A DNA stretch of 64,000 nucleotides, taken from NCBI RefSeq assembly GCF_026676115.1, contig NZ_JAPONB010000001.1:558001-622000 (forward strand), read 5' to 3'. Below are positions 44,251-53,137 of the stretch, piece after piece. This DNA comes from Salinimicrobium sp. TH3. GTDB taxonomy: Bacteria > Bacteroidota > Bacteroidia > Flavobacteriales > Flavobacteriaceae. How positions within the stretch are numbered: position 1 is the first letter of the stretch; every line of letters starts with the position of its first letter. A program made the position numbers and the translations under genes. The notes beneath the pieces were generated by a model. That model searched no databases. It was not told where the DNA came from and was given only the letters and a program-made list of their open reading frames with translations.

Positions 44251-44466
44251 TTAAAGATCTGGATTGTCTTCTATTTCTTTGATTCGCTTCTGTATTTTAA
44301 TCAGGTTATAAACTATTACAATTCCACTTAAAAGTAATAGCGAATAAATAGCCCAGCCCCAGGGAATAAAGATCATGGCAAACCCATAGCACACAAATGC
44401 AAAGACCGCAGCCGCAATGAGAATGTTCCGGGCCTTCTTTGCTTTTTGGAGTTGTTCCGGGGTCAT
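44251..44466 (-). CDS. Small two-helix membrane protein
   Basis: A protein of 71 residues: an N-terminal basic amphipathic helix (EQLQKAKKARNILIAAAV), two membrane helices (ILIAAAVFAFVCYGFAMIF and WAIYSLLLLSGIVIVYNLI) and an acidic, charged tail (KRIKEIEDNPDL). Convergent with the gene at 43676. Function unknown. Confidence 0.65.
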   Translation of the reverse strand: MTPEQLQKAKKARNILIAAAVFAFVCYGFAMIFIPWGWAIYSLLLLSGIVIVYNLIKIQKRIKEIEDNPDL

Positions 44467-44761
44467 GTGTTTAAATTATCTGCCAAAAATAGGGAATTGC
44501 TGCTGCCATTGAAAAGCAAAAAGTTTCGGGTATAAAAATCTATCTCAATTTTGCTGAAAGTTTTACTATCCTGAAGAAGAGTGACTAAAGTTCTGGTTTT
44601 CAGCAGTGCGGTAAAGATGTTATTTTGAATAAAATTGTAAAAAAAGAATCTATAAAGGATTTTTTTAACTAATTTGGTGATAGAAGATCCTGCTGCCGCT
44701 TTAATTAATGGCTCTCCCTACCTTCATCTTCTGCTTTTAAACCAACCAAAAAAAGCACTTT

Positions 44762-45304
44762 ATGAGAGCATTAAAAATTATGCTGTTCCTAGCAGCACTG
44801 GTAAGCTTTGTTTCCTGTTCAAAAGAAGAAAACGATCCCGAATTAGAGACGGAAATGCTCCTGGGGGAATGGCACCTGGAAGAGTTTAATTATTCGGGCA
44901 CCAATGTTTATTCAGCCGGTAATGAGACTGCTTCGGTTTCCTATACGGGAGAAGCCGTTGAAATAGATTTTGAAACTGTTTTTCTCAAGGATGGGACTTA
45001 TATAACTGTGGGCACCTACACCATTATCCTTACTTCAACTGCCGAGGGAGAAACTACTGTTGAGGAGTTCACCTATTCTGATATTAATACCACCGGGACC
45101 TACAATATTGATGGCAACAAGATCACTACGACCCATGAACAGGAATACCCGGGACAGGAGACGATTGCCGAAATTAGTGAGGGTGTAATAAAGGAGCTTA
45201 CACCAAACAGGTTGATCCTTACTTATGAATATAGTGGCACCACAGAAGTATGGGGAATGGAAGTAGAAGTTAATACCAATGTTATTCAAATTTTCTCCCG
45301 ATAA
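44762..45304 (+). CDS. Lipocalin-like lipoprotein
   Basis: A protein of 180 residues. Lipobox VSFVSC (Cys19), then LLGEWHLEEFNYSG and repeated beta strands (VFLKDGTYITVGTYTIILTST, TGTYNIDGNKITTTHEQ, LILTYEYSGTTEVWGMEVEV), the pattern of the lipocalin-like (DUF4923/DUF5004-type) lipoproteins of Bacteroidetes. Ligand unknown. The 295-base gap before it (44467-44761) shows no repeat or RNA feature. It is followed after 11 bases by a second lipoprotein. Confidence 0.75.
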   Translation: MRALKIMLFLAALVSFVSCSKEENDPELETEMLLGEWHLEEFNYSGTNVYSAGNETASVSYTGEAVEIDFETVFLKDGTYITVGTYTIILTSTAEGETTVEEFTYSDINTTGTYNIDGNKITTTHEQEYPGQETIAEISEGVIKELTPNRLILTYEYSGTTEVWGMEVEVNTNVIQIFSR

Positions 45305-45315
45305 TAAAACCCATA

Positions 45316-46281
45316 ATGAAAAAGACATTACTATGGTTGCTGCCACTCTTTATCTTTTCGTTTTTATCTTCCTGTGAACCCGAAGGTCCGGCAGACAAAG
45401 ATCCCGACCCGCCTGTCGCCGAAGAGATTATCGAAATTCCAGATGAGTACTTTAAAAATGTCCTGGTCAACACCAATTCTATCGACACCAACGGAGATCA
45501 TGTAGGGGACAGCAATATCGACCTGAACAACGACGGGGAGATCCAGCGCAGCGAAGCTGAATTGGCCAAAAGCCTGATCATGAATTATAATTATCATGAA
45601 ATCGGAAGACTTGTTAGCTTCACCGGGATCAGTAATTTCACCAATCTTGAGTACTTGAAGATTACCGGAATTGGTTACTATCCTGCTGAAGAAATTGAAG
45701 TGGAAAAGTTGATGAGTTATGATTTTACAGGTCTGGTAAATTTAGAATATCTTGAATTTAACAACCTGGTCACCAACTGGAGTGAATCTCTCGATCTTTC
45801 CGGTCTTGGCAATTTGGCTGAAGTTAGACTTATAAATAACAGTCCTTTTTACGAAGTTTTCACTGATGAAAATATTGTACTACCGGTCAATTTTATGGAT
45901 GTGGATCTGGAAAGCACGGGTAGCTTGATTAACCTGGATATTACCAATAGTTTTTTAAATATAGATTTCTGTCAGGTGCCATCTCTGAAAAAGCTCAACA
46001 TGTTCTATTTGGAAGGAGGGGAGCCGGAGGTTTTCGATTTTCATTGTCTGGAAAGTTTAGAATGGCTAAACATCGGTGAGAACGTGATCGAGTCCCTTAT
46101 CCTTTCAAATTCATCTGTTTTAGAGACTTTGTTAGTCCAAAATATTGGTTCCTGGGGAGGGCACTACTGGAATTATCCTTTCGTAAAATATATCTGTATT
46201 GATGATATTCCCGAGGAACATGAGCAGATCGCCACTTTAATAGATGAACATACGGTGGTGGTGACCGACTGTAGTTTTTAG
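45316..46281 (+). CDS. Lipoprotein with calcium loops and degenerate leucine-rich repeats
   Basis: A protein of 321 residues. Lipobox FLSSC (Cys20). Residues 50-75 hold DTNGDHVGD and DLNNDGEIQRSEAE, calcium-loop motifs. From about 95 to 290 there are leucine-rich segments of about 22 residues (LEYLKITGIGYY, LVNLEYLEFNNLVTNW, LAEVRLINNSPFY, SLINLDITNSFLN, LKKLNMFYLEGG, LEWLNIGENV). Probably a surface binding protein. It follows the lipocalin-like gene after 11 bases. Confidence 0.75.
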   Translation: MKKTLLWLLPLFIFSFLSSCEPEGPADKDPDPPVAEEIIEIPDEYFKNVLVNTNSIDTNGDHVGDSNIDLNNDGEIQRSEAELAKSLIMNYNYHEIGRLVSFTGISNFTNLEYLKITGIGYYPAEEIEVEKLMSYDFTGLVNLEYLEFNNLVTNWSESLDLSGLGNLAEVRLINNSPFYEVFTDENIVLPVNFMDVDLESTGSLINLDITNSFLNIDFCQVPSLKKLNMFYLEGGEPEVFDFHCLESLEWLNIGENVIESLILSNSSVLETLLVQNIGSWGGHYWNYPFVKYICIDDIPEEHEQIATLIDEHTVVVTDCSF

Positions 46282-46318
46282 AACATCCGGAAAGGTGGTT
46301 CGGGAAGGAGAATTAGCT

Positions 46319-46510
46319 ATGGCGGCAAAATTTCAGAATAAATATTGCATTGAATCCACCCGATTGCAGAAATGGGATTACAAATGGGATGCTGCATATT
46401 TTATCACCCTTTGCACAAAAGGCCGGGGGCATTTTTTCGGTAAAATTATTGATGGGAAGATGCAATTTTCACCGGCAGGTACAATTGCCAATGTTTTGTG
46501 TCAAGATTAA
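46319..46510 (+). pseudogene. Truncated REP-associated tyrosine transposase (RAYT)
   Basis: 63 codons that match the N-terminus of Y1_Tnp/RAYT proteins of Bacteroidetes: KFQNKYCIESTRLQKWDYKW, AAYFITLCTKGRGHFFGKI, IDGKMQFSPAGTIAN. The frame then stops, before the HxH and Tyr catalytic motifs of the family, so the gene is a dead 5' remnant. RAYTs move REP-type palindromes. A palindrome copy and a longer repeat lie directly downstream, which may be its former substrates. Confidence 0.75.
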
Positions 46511-46572
46511 TTTCCTTAACCGCGTCCGGTCAAGCATAGTCAAGACCCCGCCTTCCAAAAATGCCTTTTTTG
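46507..46572. repeat. Longer repeat copy A with palindrome
   Basis: Copy A has CTTAACCGCGTCCGGTCAAG; copy B at 49657-49721 has CTTAACCGTGTCCGGTCAAG. In both, a GAC-rich stretch of 25-35 bases leads to a palindrome copy, here CAAAAATGCCTTTTTTG at 46556-46572. The rest of the gap to 46772 is A+T-rich leader. Confidence 0.8.
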
Positions 46573-46772
46573 TCACCTCATCGTGCAGCAAATCTTAAGT
46601 ACAGATAAAAACTATCTTAGAGCAGAACGAACCCTGATCCAGTAAAATTTTAATTCCAGGAATTTGCTTAAATTTCCAATTCCCTGCCATACTGCAATTC
46701 AAATTAGAAATAATAAAGACTATTGTATCTCACCGGTCATTAATTGCAGACACTATTAATAAAAATTGTTTT

Positions 46773-48809
46773 ATGAAGGGTATCATTCTCACTGTCTTAT
46801 TTTTAGTCTTACATCAAACTTCTTTTTCGCAGGAAACAATTATTAAAGACCATTCAATTCCTGCCCTGAACAAGGTAATTGATTCTTTAGAAAACAACTA
46901 TAAGAGATCTGAAATACCAACTTTCCTGTCTCTGCCGCAAACTACAGGAGATTATTTTTATTTGAAAACTGAATTCCCTGATGATTTTATAAATGCTTTA
47001 AAAGCAGGTATTCCGCTGGATTCACTTATTGGGAAATTTCCAAATCTCCAGATCGACCGGGATCTATTGATCATAAAGAACAACTACGTGCTTTCCAATG
47101 GCGAAGAGAAACTGGAACTAAAATCCTTCCAGATAAAATTTAATAGTGACCATAAGATCACCCTGGAAGCATCAGATTCTTTAGTGAAGGCAAATCATAG
47201 ACTTTATTATTTAAATCAGCCAGATTATGCTTCCGGCATTAGAAGAGTCAGGGGGTTTTACTTACATGGGGATTTTCTTCAGAAGGAGATTCCGAAGAAA
47301 TATTCTAAATGGGTTAATTACACCAGTCATCTTGTGCCACCAACCCGGCTGTTTTCTAAGAGCGATAATGATCCTTTTTCACATATCACAGTGACTACGC
47401 CTATAGATTCCCTGATTACTTACTTCGCTAAAGTTACCCACAAACCTGTGTTTGACAGAAATGAAAATTTCCAATCAAGAATAAGACTAATGGATCAATG
47501 GGAAGAGAAAAGAGCTGCACGTGCCGATAGTTTATTCAGAAATGATCCCGGTTTTAAGAACCTGCTTTTTGAAGCCCTGGTTTTTGCTGAGACTAATCAA
47601 AAATCCAATGGCGAACTGGAGGTTTTTGTTGCACAACTTATTTCAAAAGAACGGGCGCTGAATTTAATGAGAAATAATCAGCAGATAGGAACCTGTAGTT
47701 TTGATAACGGTCCCCTTGAGCAACAGAAGCGGATGGCCCGGCTGGCCGCAGAAATTCCCGATTGGAATGTTTTTATCCATTCTTTTCTAAATATCATGAA
47801 TGATCATGTTTCCAGAGTTGCCAACTCTAATATTGCAACTGAGTCGAGAAAAACCTATATCGAAGAACTTACCAAATTGGACCTTGATGTAATAACCTTG
47901 TTGTTGGGCTCGAACATGCGTATAGCTGAGACCTCAAATACCCATTATTTTTCTGATGGAAGTAAGGTGGCCAAAGCATTTACTGCATTAAACGAAACCA
48001 ATAAAGATTTTTTTGAGGCTACTGTTGACAACCTGATCAAGGACGAGCAGGTTGATGCCTTCAACAAACTGCATTTTTATAATACTCTAAGCTATTACCA
48101 TTATTTTCTTGAGGATTCTCCCAGAAAAGAACGCGTGGCTCAAAAGCTGGAAAAAATGTCAGCTTTTATGCCTGTTTCAATTAGATCAAGAATGGAAGAA
48201 CCGCATAAGGAATTAAAAGATCTGCTTTTTCAGGAAAGTGAAAAGTTGGAGGAGTTCAACATTCTGGATTCTTCTATTGGAAATATTTATTCTTATAGTT
48301 ACGGAGGAGATTGCTGGATGGCGGAGATTCAGGAGAAGGCTGGGAATCCGAGATTGATCTATGATCTTACCATGCCTATTGAAGAAAAGATCACCCCGTT
48401 AAGTAATTTTCTGAAACAAAAGCCAGAGCTAACCGGAAGAATTGAGGATCATAGCTTCATCAAACGGTTATTGGATGCTGATACCAAGAGTAAACTTTAT
48501 TTAAAATTTACAGAAGACAGATCATTTTATAACTTTCGTAATAAGGTACTCAAAGATGTTCCCGGGGCAATTAAAGAAAATTGGGATTTTAAAAATGCTG
48601 TTTCCTTTTACATTTTGTATCCCGACAAAAGATATGTGAGGTTTATCCTTTTTGAAAATAATGATCTTATGGTTCTGGAGATTCCTCGGGATTACAGTCT
48701 TCCTAAATACAGTTTTGAAGATTTGGTCACAAAAACAAAGGAATCTTTTCTTTCTGTGACCTATGAAAGCTATAAAATTTTTAATGAGAAGGGTGAAATG
48801 CTGAATTAA
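46773..48809 (+). CDS. Large exported protein of unknown function
   Basis: A protein of 678 residues with a signal peptide at about 1-19 (ENDING SFSQ). The mature part is mostly helical and charged, with no recognised domain. Segments that stand out are IPTFLSLPQTTGDYF, GIRRVRGFYLHGDFLQKEI, CSFDNGPLEQQKRMARLAAE and SYGGDCWMAEIQEKAGN. No metal-binding HExxH or Ser-His motifs are seen. An MBL-fold hydrolase gene follows 50 bases downstream, perhaps in the same unit. Confidence 0.7.
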   Translation: MKGIILTVLFLVLHQTSFSQETIIKDHSIPALNKVIDSLENNYKRSEIPTFLSLPQTTGDYFYLKTEFPDDFINALKAGIPLDSLIGKFPNLQIDRDLLIIKNNYVLSNGEEKLELKSFQIKFNSDHKITLEASDSLVKANHRLYYLNQPDYASGIRRVRGFYLHGDFLQKEIPKKYSKWVNYTSHLVPPTRLFSKSDNDPFSHITVTTPIDSLITYFAKVTHKPVFDRNENFQSRIRLMDQWEEKRAARADSLFRNDPGFKNLLFEALVFAETNQKSNGELEVFVAQLISKERALNLMRNNQQIGTCSFDNGPLEQQKRMARLAAEIPDWNVFIHSFLNIMNDHVSRVANSNIATESRKTYIEELTKLDLDVITLLLGSNMRIAETSNTHYFSDGSKVAKAFTALNETNKDFFEATVDNLIKDEQVDAFNKLHFYNTLSYYHYFLEDSPRKERVAQKLEKMSAFMPVSIRSRMEEPHKELKDLLFQESEKLEEFNILDSSIGNIYSYSYGGDCWMAEIQEKAGNPRLIYDLTMPIEEKITPLSNFLKQKPELTGRIEDHSFIKRLLDADTKSKLYLKFTEDRSFYNFRNKVLKDVPGAIKENWDFKNAVSFYILYPDKRYVRFILFENNDLMVLEIPRDYSLPKYSFEDLVTKTKESFLSVTYESYKIFNEKGEMLN

Positions 48810-48859
48810 TTTAAGGGAAAAGATATCTTCCCGTTTTAAAAATTCAAATAAAAGATTTT

Positions 48860-49648
48860 ATGGGCTCACAAATTGAATTTATAAGGAATGCCACTCTGGT
48901 TCTTAATTACGCAGGTAAAAGGATCCTAATGGATCCCATGTTTGCCAAAAAGAACGAATATCCAGGCTTTCCCGGAACCGTAAATTCTGAAGTTAGGAAT
49001 CCGCTGGTAGAGATGCCGGTAGACCCTGAAAGTCTGTTTGATGTTGACGCTGTCCTGGTTTCTCATTTGCACACAGACCACTGGGATCCGGTTGCGAGAC
49101 AAATCCTGCCCAAAAACCTGAAGATCCTTGTCCAGGATGAAGATGATGCGAAAATAGTTCGCTCACAGGGTTTTATTAATGTTGAAGCCCTGCCGGAAAA
49201 GACAGATTTTAATGGACTACAGTTTTCAAAAACCCACTGCCAGCACGGAAACGATATTGCCTATTTAGTACCCGAAATGGTCGAATTCCTGGGGAAATCC
49301 TCAGGGTTCTATTTTAATGCGGAAGGGGAGAAGTCAGTTTACTTTTTAGGAGATACGATCTGGATTGAGGAGGTAGAAAACAATTTAAAAAGCTGGAAAC
49401 CCGATGTAGTCGTGGTAAATGCCGGTTATGCAATGATGACCGAGGCACGTTTTGGCGCGATCATTACGGGAAAAGAAGATGTGGAAAAGATTCACGAACT
49501 ATTGCCGACTGCCACAATCATTGCCATTCATATGGAAGCTTTGAATCACTGTGTTTTGAGCCGAAAGGAGTTGAGGAAATTTGCCGAAGAAAGGGGCTTT
49601 TCAGAAAAATTGATCATTCCCAAAGATGGAGAGGTGATAGATTTTTAG
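48860..49648 (+). CDS. MBL-fold metal-dependent hydrolase (UlaG-like)
   Basis: A protein of 262 residues. N-terminal FIRNATLVLNYAGKRILMDP, the metal motif SHLHTDHWDP (HxHxDH-like) near residue 68, GDTIWIEEVE and a final IAIHMEALNHC. The family hydrolyses lactones, phosphodiesters or other esters; it is closest to UlaG/YtnP-type proteins that lack a signal peptide. Substrate unknown. The gap to the next gene (49649-49902) holds the second copy of the longer repeat and a palindrome copy. Confidence 0.9.
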   Translation: MGSQIEFIRNATLVLNYAGKRILMDPMFAKKNEYPGFPGTVNSEVRNPLVEMPVDPESLFDVDAVLVSHLHTDHWDPVARQILPKNLKILVQDEDDAKIVRSQGFINVEALPEKTDFNGLQFSKTHCQHGNDIAYLVPEMVEFLGKSSGFYFNAEGEKSVYFLGDTIWIEEVENNLKSWKPDVVVVNAGYAMMTEARFGAIITGKEDVEKIHELLPTATIIAIHMEALNHCVLSRKELRKFAEERGFSEKLIIPKDGEVIDF

Positions 49649-49656
49649 ATAAAAAT

Positions 49657-49721
49657 TAATTTTCTTAACCGTGTCCGGTCAAGCGAAAACTAGACCTAGC
49701 TCCCCGAAAATGCCATTTTTG
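49657..49721. repeat. Longer repeat copy B with palindrome
   Basis: CTTAACCGTGTCCGGTCAAG matches copy A at 46507 closely, followed after about 30 bases by GAAAATGCCATTTTTG (49706-49721). Both copies lie within a few bases after a stop codon (CDS or pseudogene) and keep the same orientation. Confidence 0.8.
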
Positions 49722-49902
49722 AACCCTCTTGAATTTTCCCGGCAATATGATTTTTTCATTTTTATTAAATCTGTAATGCAAGTCCTACTGATTTTTAAAT
49801 ACGTACTATTGTTATTCGGTTTAACGCCTCTCTTTTAACGGCTAGAGGTTGTTTTAAAAACCCCAATCAATTCGAGAAGCTATCCTCGCTTTAGCTAAAT
49901 CA

Positions 49903-50469
49903 ATGAAGTTATACATCAAAAGCATGGTCGGTTCACCAGGGAAAGCCCTTGTGAAAGAAGAACTTGAAAGGCTCAAAATACCTTTTGGTCTTATTGAGAT
50001 TGGCGTGGTAGAAATTCCTGTAGGGATAAGCTTAAAACAGCGGGCACAACTAAAGATCAATCTTTTGCCGCTGGGACTAAAACTGCACGAAATTAAAAAA
50101 GTTATATTGGTCGAAAAGATCCAAACTGCTGTCCTGGAAATGATAGAATATTCAGACGGAAATCCTATAATTAGCTATTCCGAACATCTAAGTGCAAAAC
50201 TGGGATACGATTACACTTATCTGGCCAACATCTTTTCAGAAGTATATGGGTTTTCTATACATCAATATATAATTTCCGGCAAAATTGAGAAGGTGAAAGA
50301 ACTGCTTTTCATCGGCGATATCAGCTTGTCCCAGATATCCTATAACCTGCATTACAGCAGCGTTGCACATTTATCCGGCCAATTTAAAAAAGTTACCGGC
50401 CTCTCTCCCACATGTTATAAACTTATAAGGCGGAAAAGAGAAGATATGGCTGCACTCCTTCAGGCATAA
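49903..50469 (+). CDS. AraC-family regulator with HMA-like N-terminal domain
   Basis: A protein of 188 residues. The first 65 residues resemble the short ferredoxin-like (heavy-metal-associated) domain found on some Bacteroidetes AraC proteins, but the usual metal-binding cysteines are missing (SMVGSPGKALVKEEL). The C-terminal 100 residues carry the two HTH helices (LGYDYTYLANIFSEVYG and ISYNLHYSSVAHLSGQFKK). Ligand and targets unknown. It lies 237 bases upstream of the ice-binding lipoprotein gene and could control it. Confidence 0.85.
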   Translation: MKLYIKSMVGSPGKALVKEELERLKIPFGLIEIGVVEIPVGISLKQRAQLKINLLPLGLKLHEIKKVILVEKIQTAVLEMIEYSDGNPIISYSEHLSAKLGYDYTYLANIFSEVYGFSIHQYIISGKIEKVKELLFIGDISLSQISYNLHYSSVAHLSGQFKKVTGLSPTCYKLIRRKREDMAALLQA

Positions 50470-50705
50470 TTGCTTTTCCTGTCGGAAAATAATTCTCATT
50501 TCTACTCTTTTACTTCCGCAGAATCTCCCAACAGGCTCATTAAAAGGACTCCCAACCTACCGGGATGGCATTTGAGCATCAATAGTTAAACTCTAGCCAA
50601 TAGTGTGAATTATATAACATTTCCGTAGGACTTGTCCCTCACATTTGCAGCGTGAAAATCTTTTCACTCTGGCCCCAAGCCAATAACAATTATCAAGATA
50701 AATAT

Positions 50706-53057
50706 ATGCGTTTTAAAAAATTACAATTATCTGCTGCGGTTGCGTTTGCTTTTGCAGTGGTACTCTCGATTTCCGGATGTTCCGAAGACGACGTAACCGA
50801 GGTCGTGGGAGTATGCCCTATAGTCGTAACGACCGAACCCCAGGATGGTGATGTCGATGTGCCCCTTGCACAGGTGATCTCTGCAATCTTTAACGAGGAA
50901 CTGAATCCTGAAACAGTAAATTCTGAAACTTTTAAAGTTAATGGAAGCTCTGCCATAGCCGGAACCGTTACTTATGCAGACAACACTGCTTTCTTTACAC
51001 CCTCTGCTAATCTATTGCCAAACGTTACCTACACCGCAATGGTGACTACAGGGATTAAAGATCCTATGGGTAATGCATTGCAGAAAAACTATGAGTGGAC
51101 CTTTACTACTATTCCTGAAATAACCTTAGCTGCCTCACCTTTGACCGATGGAACTATTTCGGGAGCGGGAATGTTCAATAATGGATCTACTGTTACTGTT
51201 AATGCCACGCCTAATGAAGGTTTCAAATTCACTAACTGGACTGTGGGTGACAAAGTAGTTTCTACAGACCCTAACTATGAGTTTGAAATGAATGGTAACA
51301 TTTCATTAGTTGCCAATTTTGCGCTTAAGACCTATACTTTAAATGTAACTGCTGAAAATGGAACTGTTGCTAAAGATCCAATCCAGGTGACCTACGAGCA
51401 TGGAACTGCGGTAAAACTTACTGCCACTGCTGCAGCGGGATACGAGTTTTCTTCCTGGAGTGGTGATGCCACGGGATCTACAAATCCTTTGACAGTTACT
51501 GTGAATGCCGATAAAAATATCACTGCAAACTTTACTCCTGTCCTGTTCGCATTGAACATAACTGCTGAAAACGGAACTGTTGCTAAAGATCCAAACCAGC
51601 AAAGCTATAATAGTGGAGCTACGGTAAAGCTTACCGCTACCCCGGCTGCGGGATATCAGTTTTCTTCTTGGAGTGGTGACGCTACGGGATCTACAAATCC
51701 ATTGTCAGTCACAATGAACGCCAGCAAGAATATCACTGCAAACTTTACTTTGGTACCTGTTAATACCTATACTTTAAATATCACTGCTCAAAACGGTAGT
51801 GTTACAAAGAATCCAAATCAGCAGAAATACAACAGCGGAACTAAGGTAACTCTTACGGCCACTCCTGCCACAGGCTACCAGTTTTCTTCATGGAGCGGTG
51901 GTGCCAGCGGATCTACAAATCCACTGATAGTTACAATGAACGTTAACAAGAATATCACTGCGAACTTCACTTTAAAAGCGGTTAGTACCTATACATTGAA
52001 TGTAACTGCCCAAAACGGTACTGTGGCCAAGAATCCGAATCAGCAGAAATACAACAGCGGAACTAAAGTAACCCTTACGGCCACTCCGGCCACAGGATAC
52101 CAGTTTTCTTCATGGAGCGGTGATGCTACGGGATCTACAAATCCGCTGACAGTCACAATGAATGCTAACAAGAATATTACGGCGAACTTTACTTTAATTC
52201 CTGCTAATGCTTATACGCTCAATGTAACTGCTATAAACGGAACTGTTGCAAAGAATCCGAATCAGCAAACCTACAACAGCGGAAGTACCGTAAACCTTAC
52301 AGCCACCCCGGCAAATGGTTATGAATTTTCATCATGGAGTGGTGACGCTTCAGGAACCAACAACCCTTTGACCGTTGTCATGAATTCTAACAAGAATATC
52401 ATTGCTAACTTCACTCAGGTGAACAATCCTAATATTCAGGGTATCAACCTGAGATCTGCCGGAGACTTTGTTGTTCTTTCGGGAGCAGGGATCACTAACA
52501 CCGGTGTTACTACCAGGTTGACAGGTGATGTTGGCTCATTCCCAACCCCTACAATAAACGGTTTAGACCAGACCAATGTAAATGGAAAGCTTTATACCAC
52601 GGCAGATCCTTTAGTTGACCAGGCGAAAAAAGATTTAACCACAGCCTATAATGATGGGCAGGCCAGGTCTTTAAATGCTATTTCATTACCGGGACAACTT
52701 GGAGGTCTTACTCTTGCTCCGGGATTGTATGTTAATTCAACATCAACCGGAATTTCAGGAACAGGACCACAGGGAGTCTTAACATTACATGGTGATGCAA
52801 ATGCGGTATGGATCTTTAAAATGGGATCAACTTTAGTGACAGATCCTGGGACAAGTATCGTGCTTTCGGGTGGTGCAAAAGCTGAAAATATCTACTGGAT
52901 AGTAGGTACTTCTGCAACGATTGGAACCACTTCTGTTTTCTACGGAAATATCCTTGCTAATATTTCGATCACCTTAAATACCGGTGCGGTTCTTAATGGA
53001 AGAGCACTGGCGAGAACGGGATCTGTAAGTCTGGATTCTAATACAGCTAAAAAATAA
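50706..53057 (+). CDS. Lipoprotein with Ig-like domain, InlB-B repeats and ice-binding (DUF3494) domain
   Basis: A protein of 783 residues from the ATG at 50706. Lipobox SISGC (Cys25). Residues 35-140 form an SbsA/Big_5 Ig-like domain (EPQDGDVDVP...YEWTFTT). From about 150 to 575 there is one diverged and five close InlB_B-type repeats of about 73 residues (SLNITAENGTV, ATPAAGYQFSSWSG, KNITANFT). Residues 580-783 match the ice-binding protein family DUF3494 (GDFVVLSGAGITNTG, GDVGSFPTPTING, GPQGVLTLHGDANAVWIFKMGSTL). It probably binds ice or surfaces from the cell surface. The five repeats are also 70-90% alike at DNA level, so copy number may vary. The OmpA-family gene follows. Confidence 0.9.
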   Translation: MRFKKLQLSAAVAFAFAVVLSISGCSEDDVTEVVGVCPIVVTTEPQDGDVDVPLAQVISAIFNEELNPETVNSETFKVNGSSAIAGTVTYADNTAFFTPSANLLPNVTYTAMVTTGIKDPMGNALQKNYEWTFTTIPEITLAASPLTDGTISGAGMFNNGSTVTVNATPNEGFKFTNWTVGDKVVSTDPNYEFEMNGNISLVANFALKTYTLNVTAENGTVAKDPIQVTYEHGTAVKLTATAAAGYEFSSWSGDATGSTNPLTVTVNADKNITANFTPVLFALNITAENGTVAKDPNQQSYNSGATVKLTATPAAGYQFSSWSGDATGSTNPLSVTMNASKNITANFTLVPVNTYTLNITAQNGSVTKNPNQQKYNSGTKVTLTATPATGYQFSSWSGGASGSTNPLIVTMNVNKNITANFTLKAVSTYTLNVTAQNGTVAKNPNQQKYNSGTKVTLTATPATGYQFSSWSGDATGSTNPLTVTMNANKNITANFTLIPANAYTLNVTAINGTVAKNPNQQTYNSGSTVNLTATPANGYEFSSWSGDASGTNNPLTVVMNSNKNIIANFTQVNNPNIQGINLRSAGDFVVLSGAGITNTGVTTRLTGDVGSFPTPTINGLDQTNVNGKLYTTADPLVDQAKKDLTTAYNDGQARSLNAISLPGQLGGLTLAPGLYVNSTSTGISGTGPQGVLTLHGDANAVWIFKMGSTLVTDPGTSIVLSGGAKAENIYWIVGTSATIGTTSVFYGNILANISITLNTGAVLNGRALARTGSVSLDSNTAKK
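51331..52422 (+). repeat. Five tandem InlB-B coding repeats (about 219 bp each)
   Basis: Consecutive units begin near 51331, 51548, 51766, 51988 and 52210. The third and fourth units are nearly identical over long runs (GCAGAAATACAACAGCGGAA in both), showing recent duplication or gene conversion. The register keeps the reading frame. Confidence 0.85.
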
Positions 53058-53101
53058 TGATCCACTTAGGGATCAATAAAATCAAAATCAATTATAAAAT
53101 G

Positions 53102-53122
53102 GGACTGTGCTCTGCACAGTCC
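53102..53122 (+). terminator. Hairpin between ice-binding and OmpA-family genes
   Basis: GGACTGTG, CTCTG loop, CACAGTCC. It has no T-run, so it is likely an attenuator, processing site or mRNA stabiliser rather than a full terminator. It lies in the 80-base gap before the OmpA-family start codon. Confidence 0.5.
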
Positions 53123-53137
53123 TCTTATAACCCAAAT

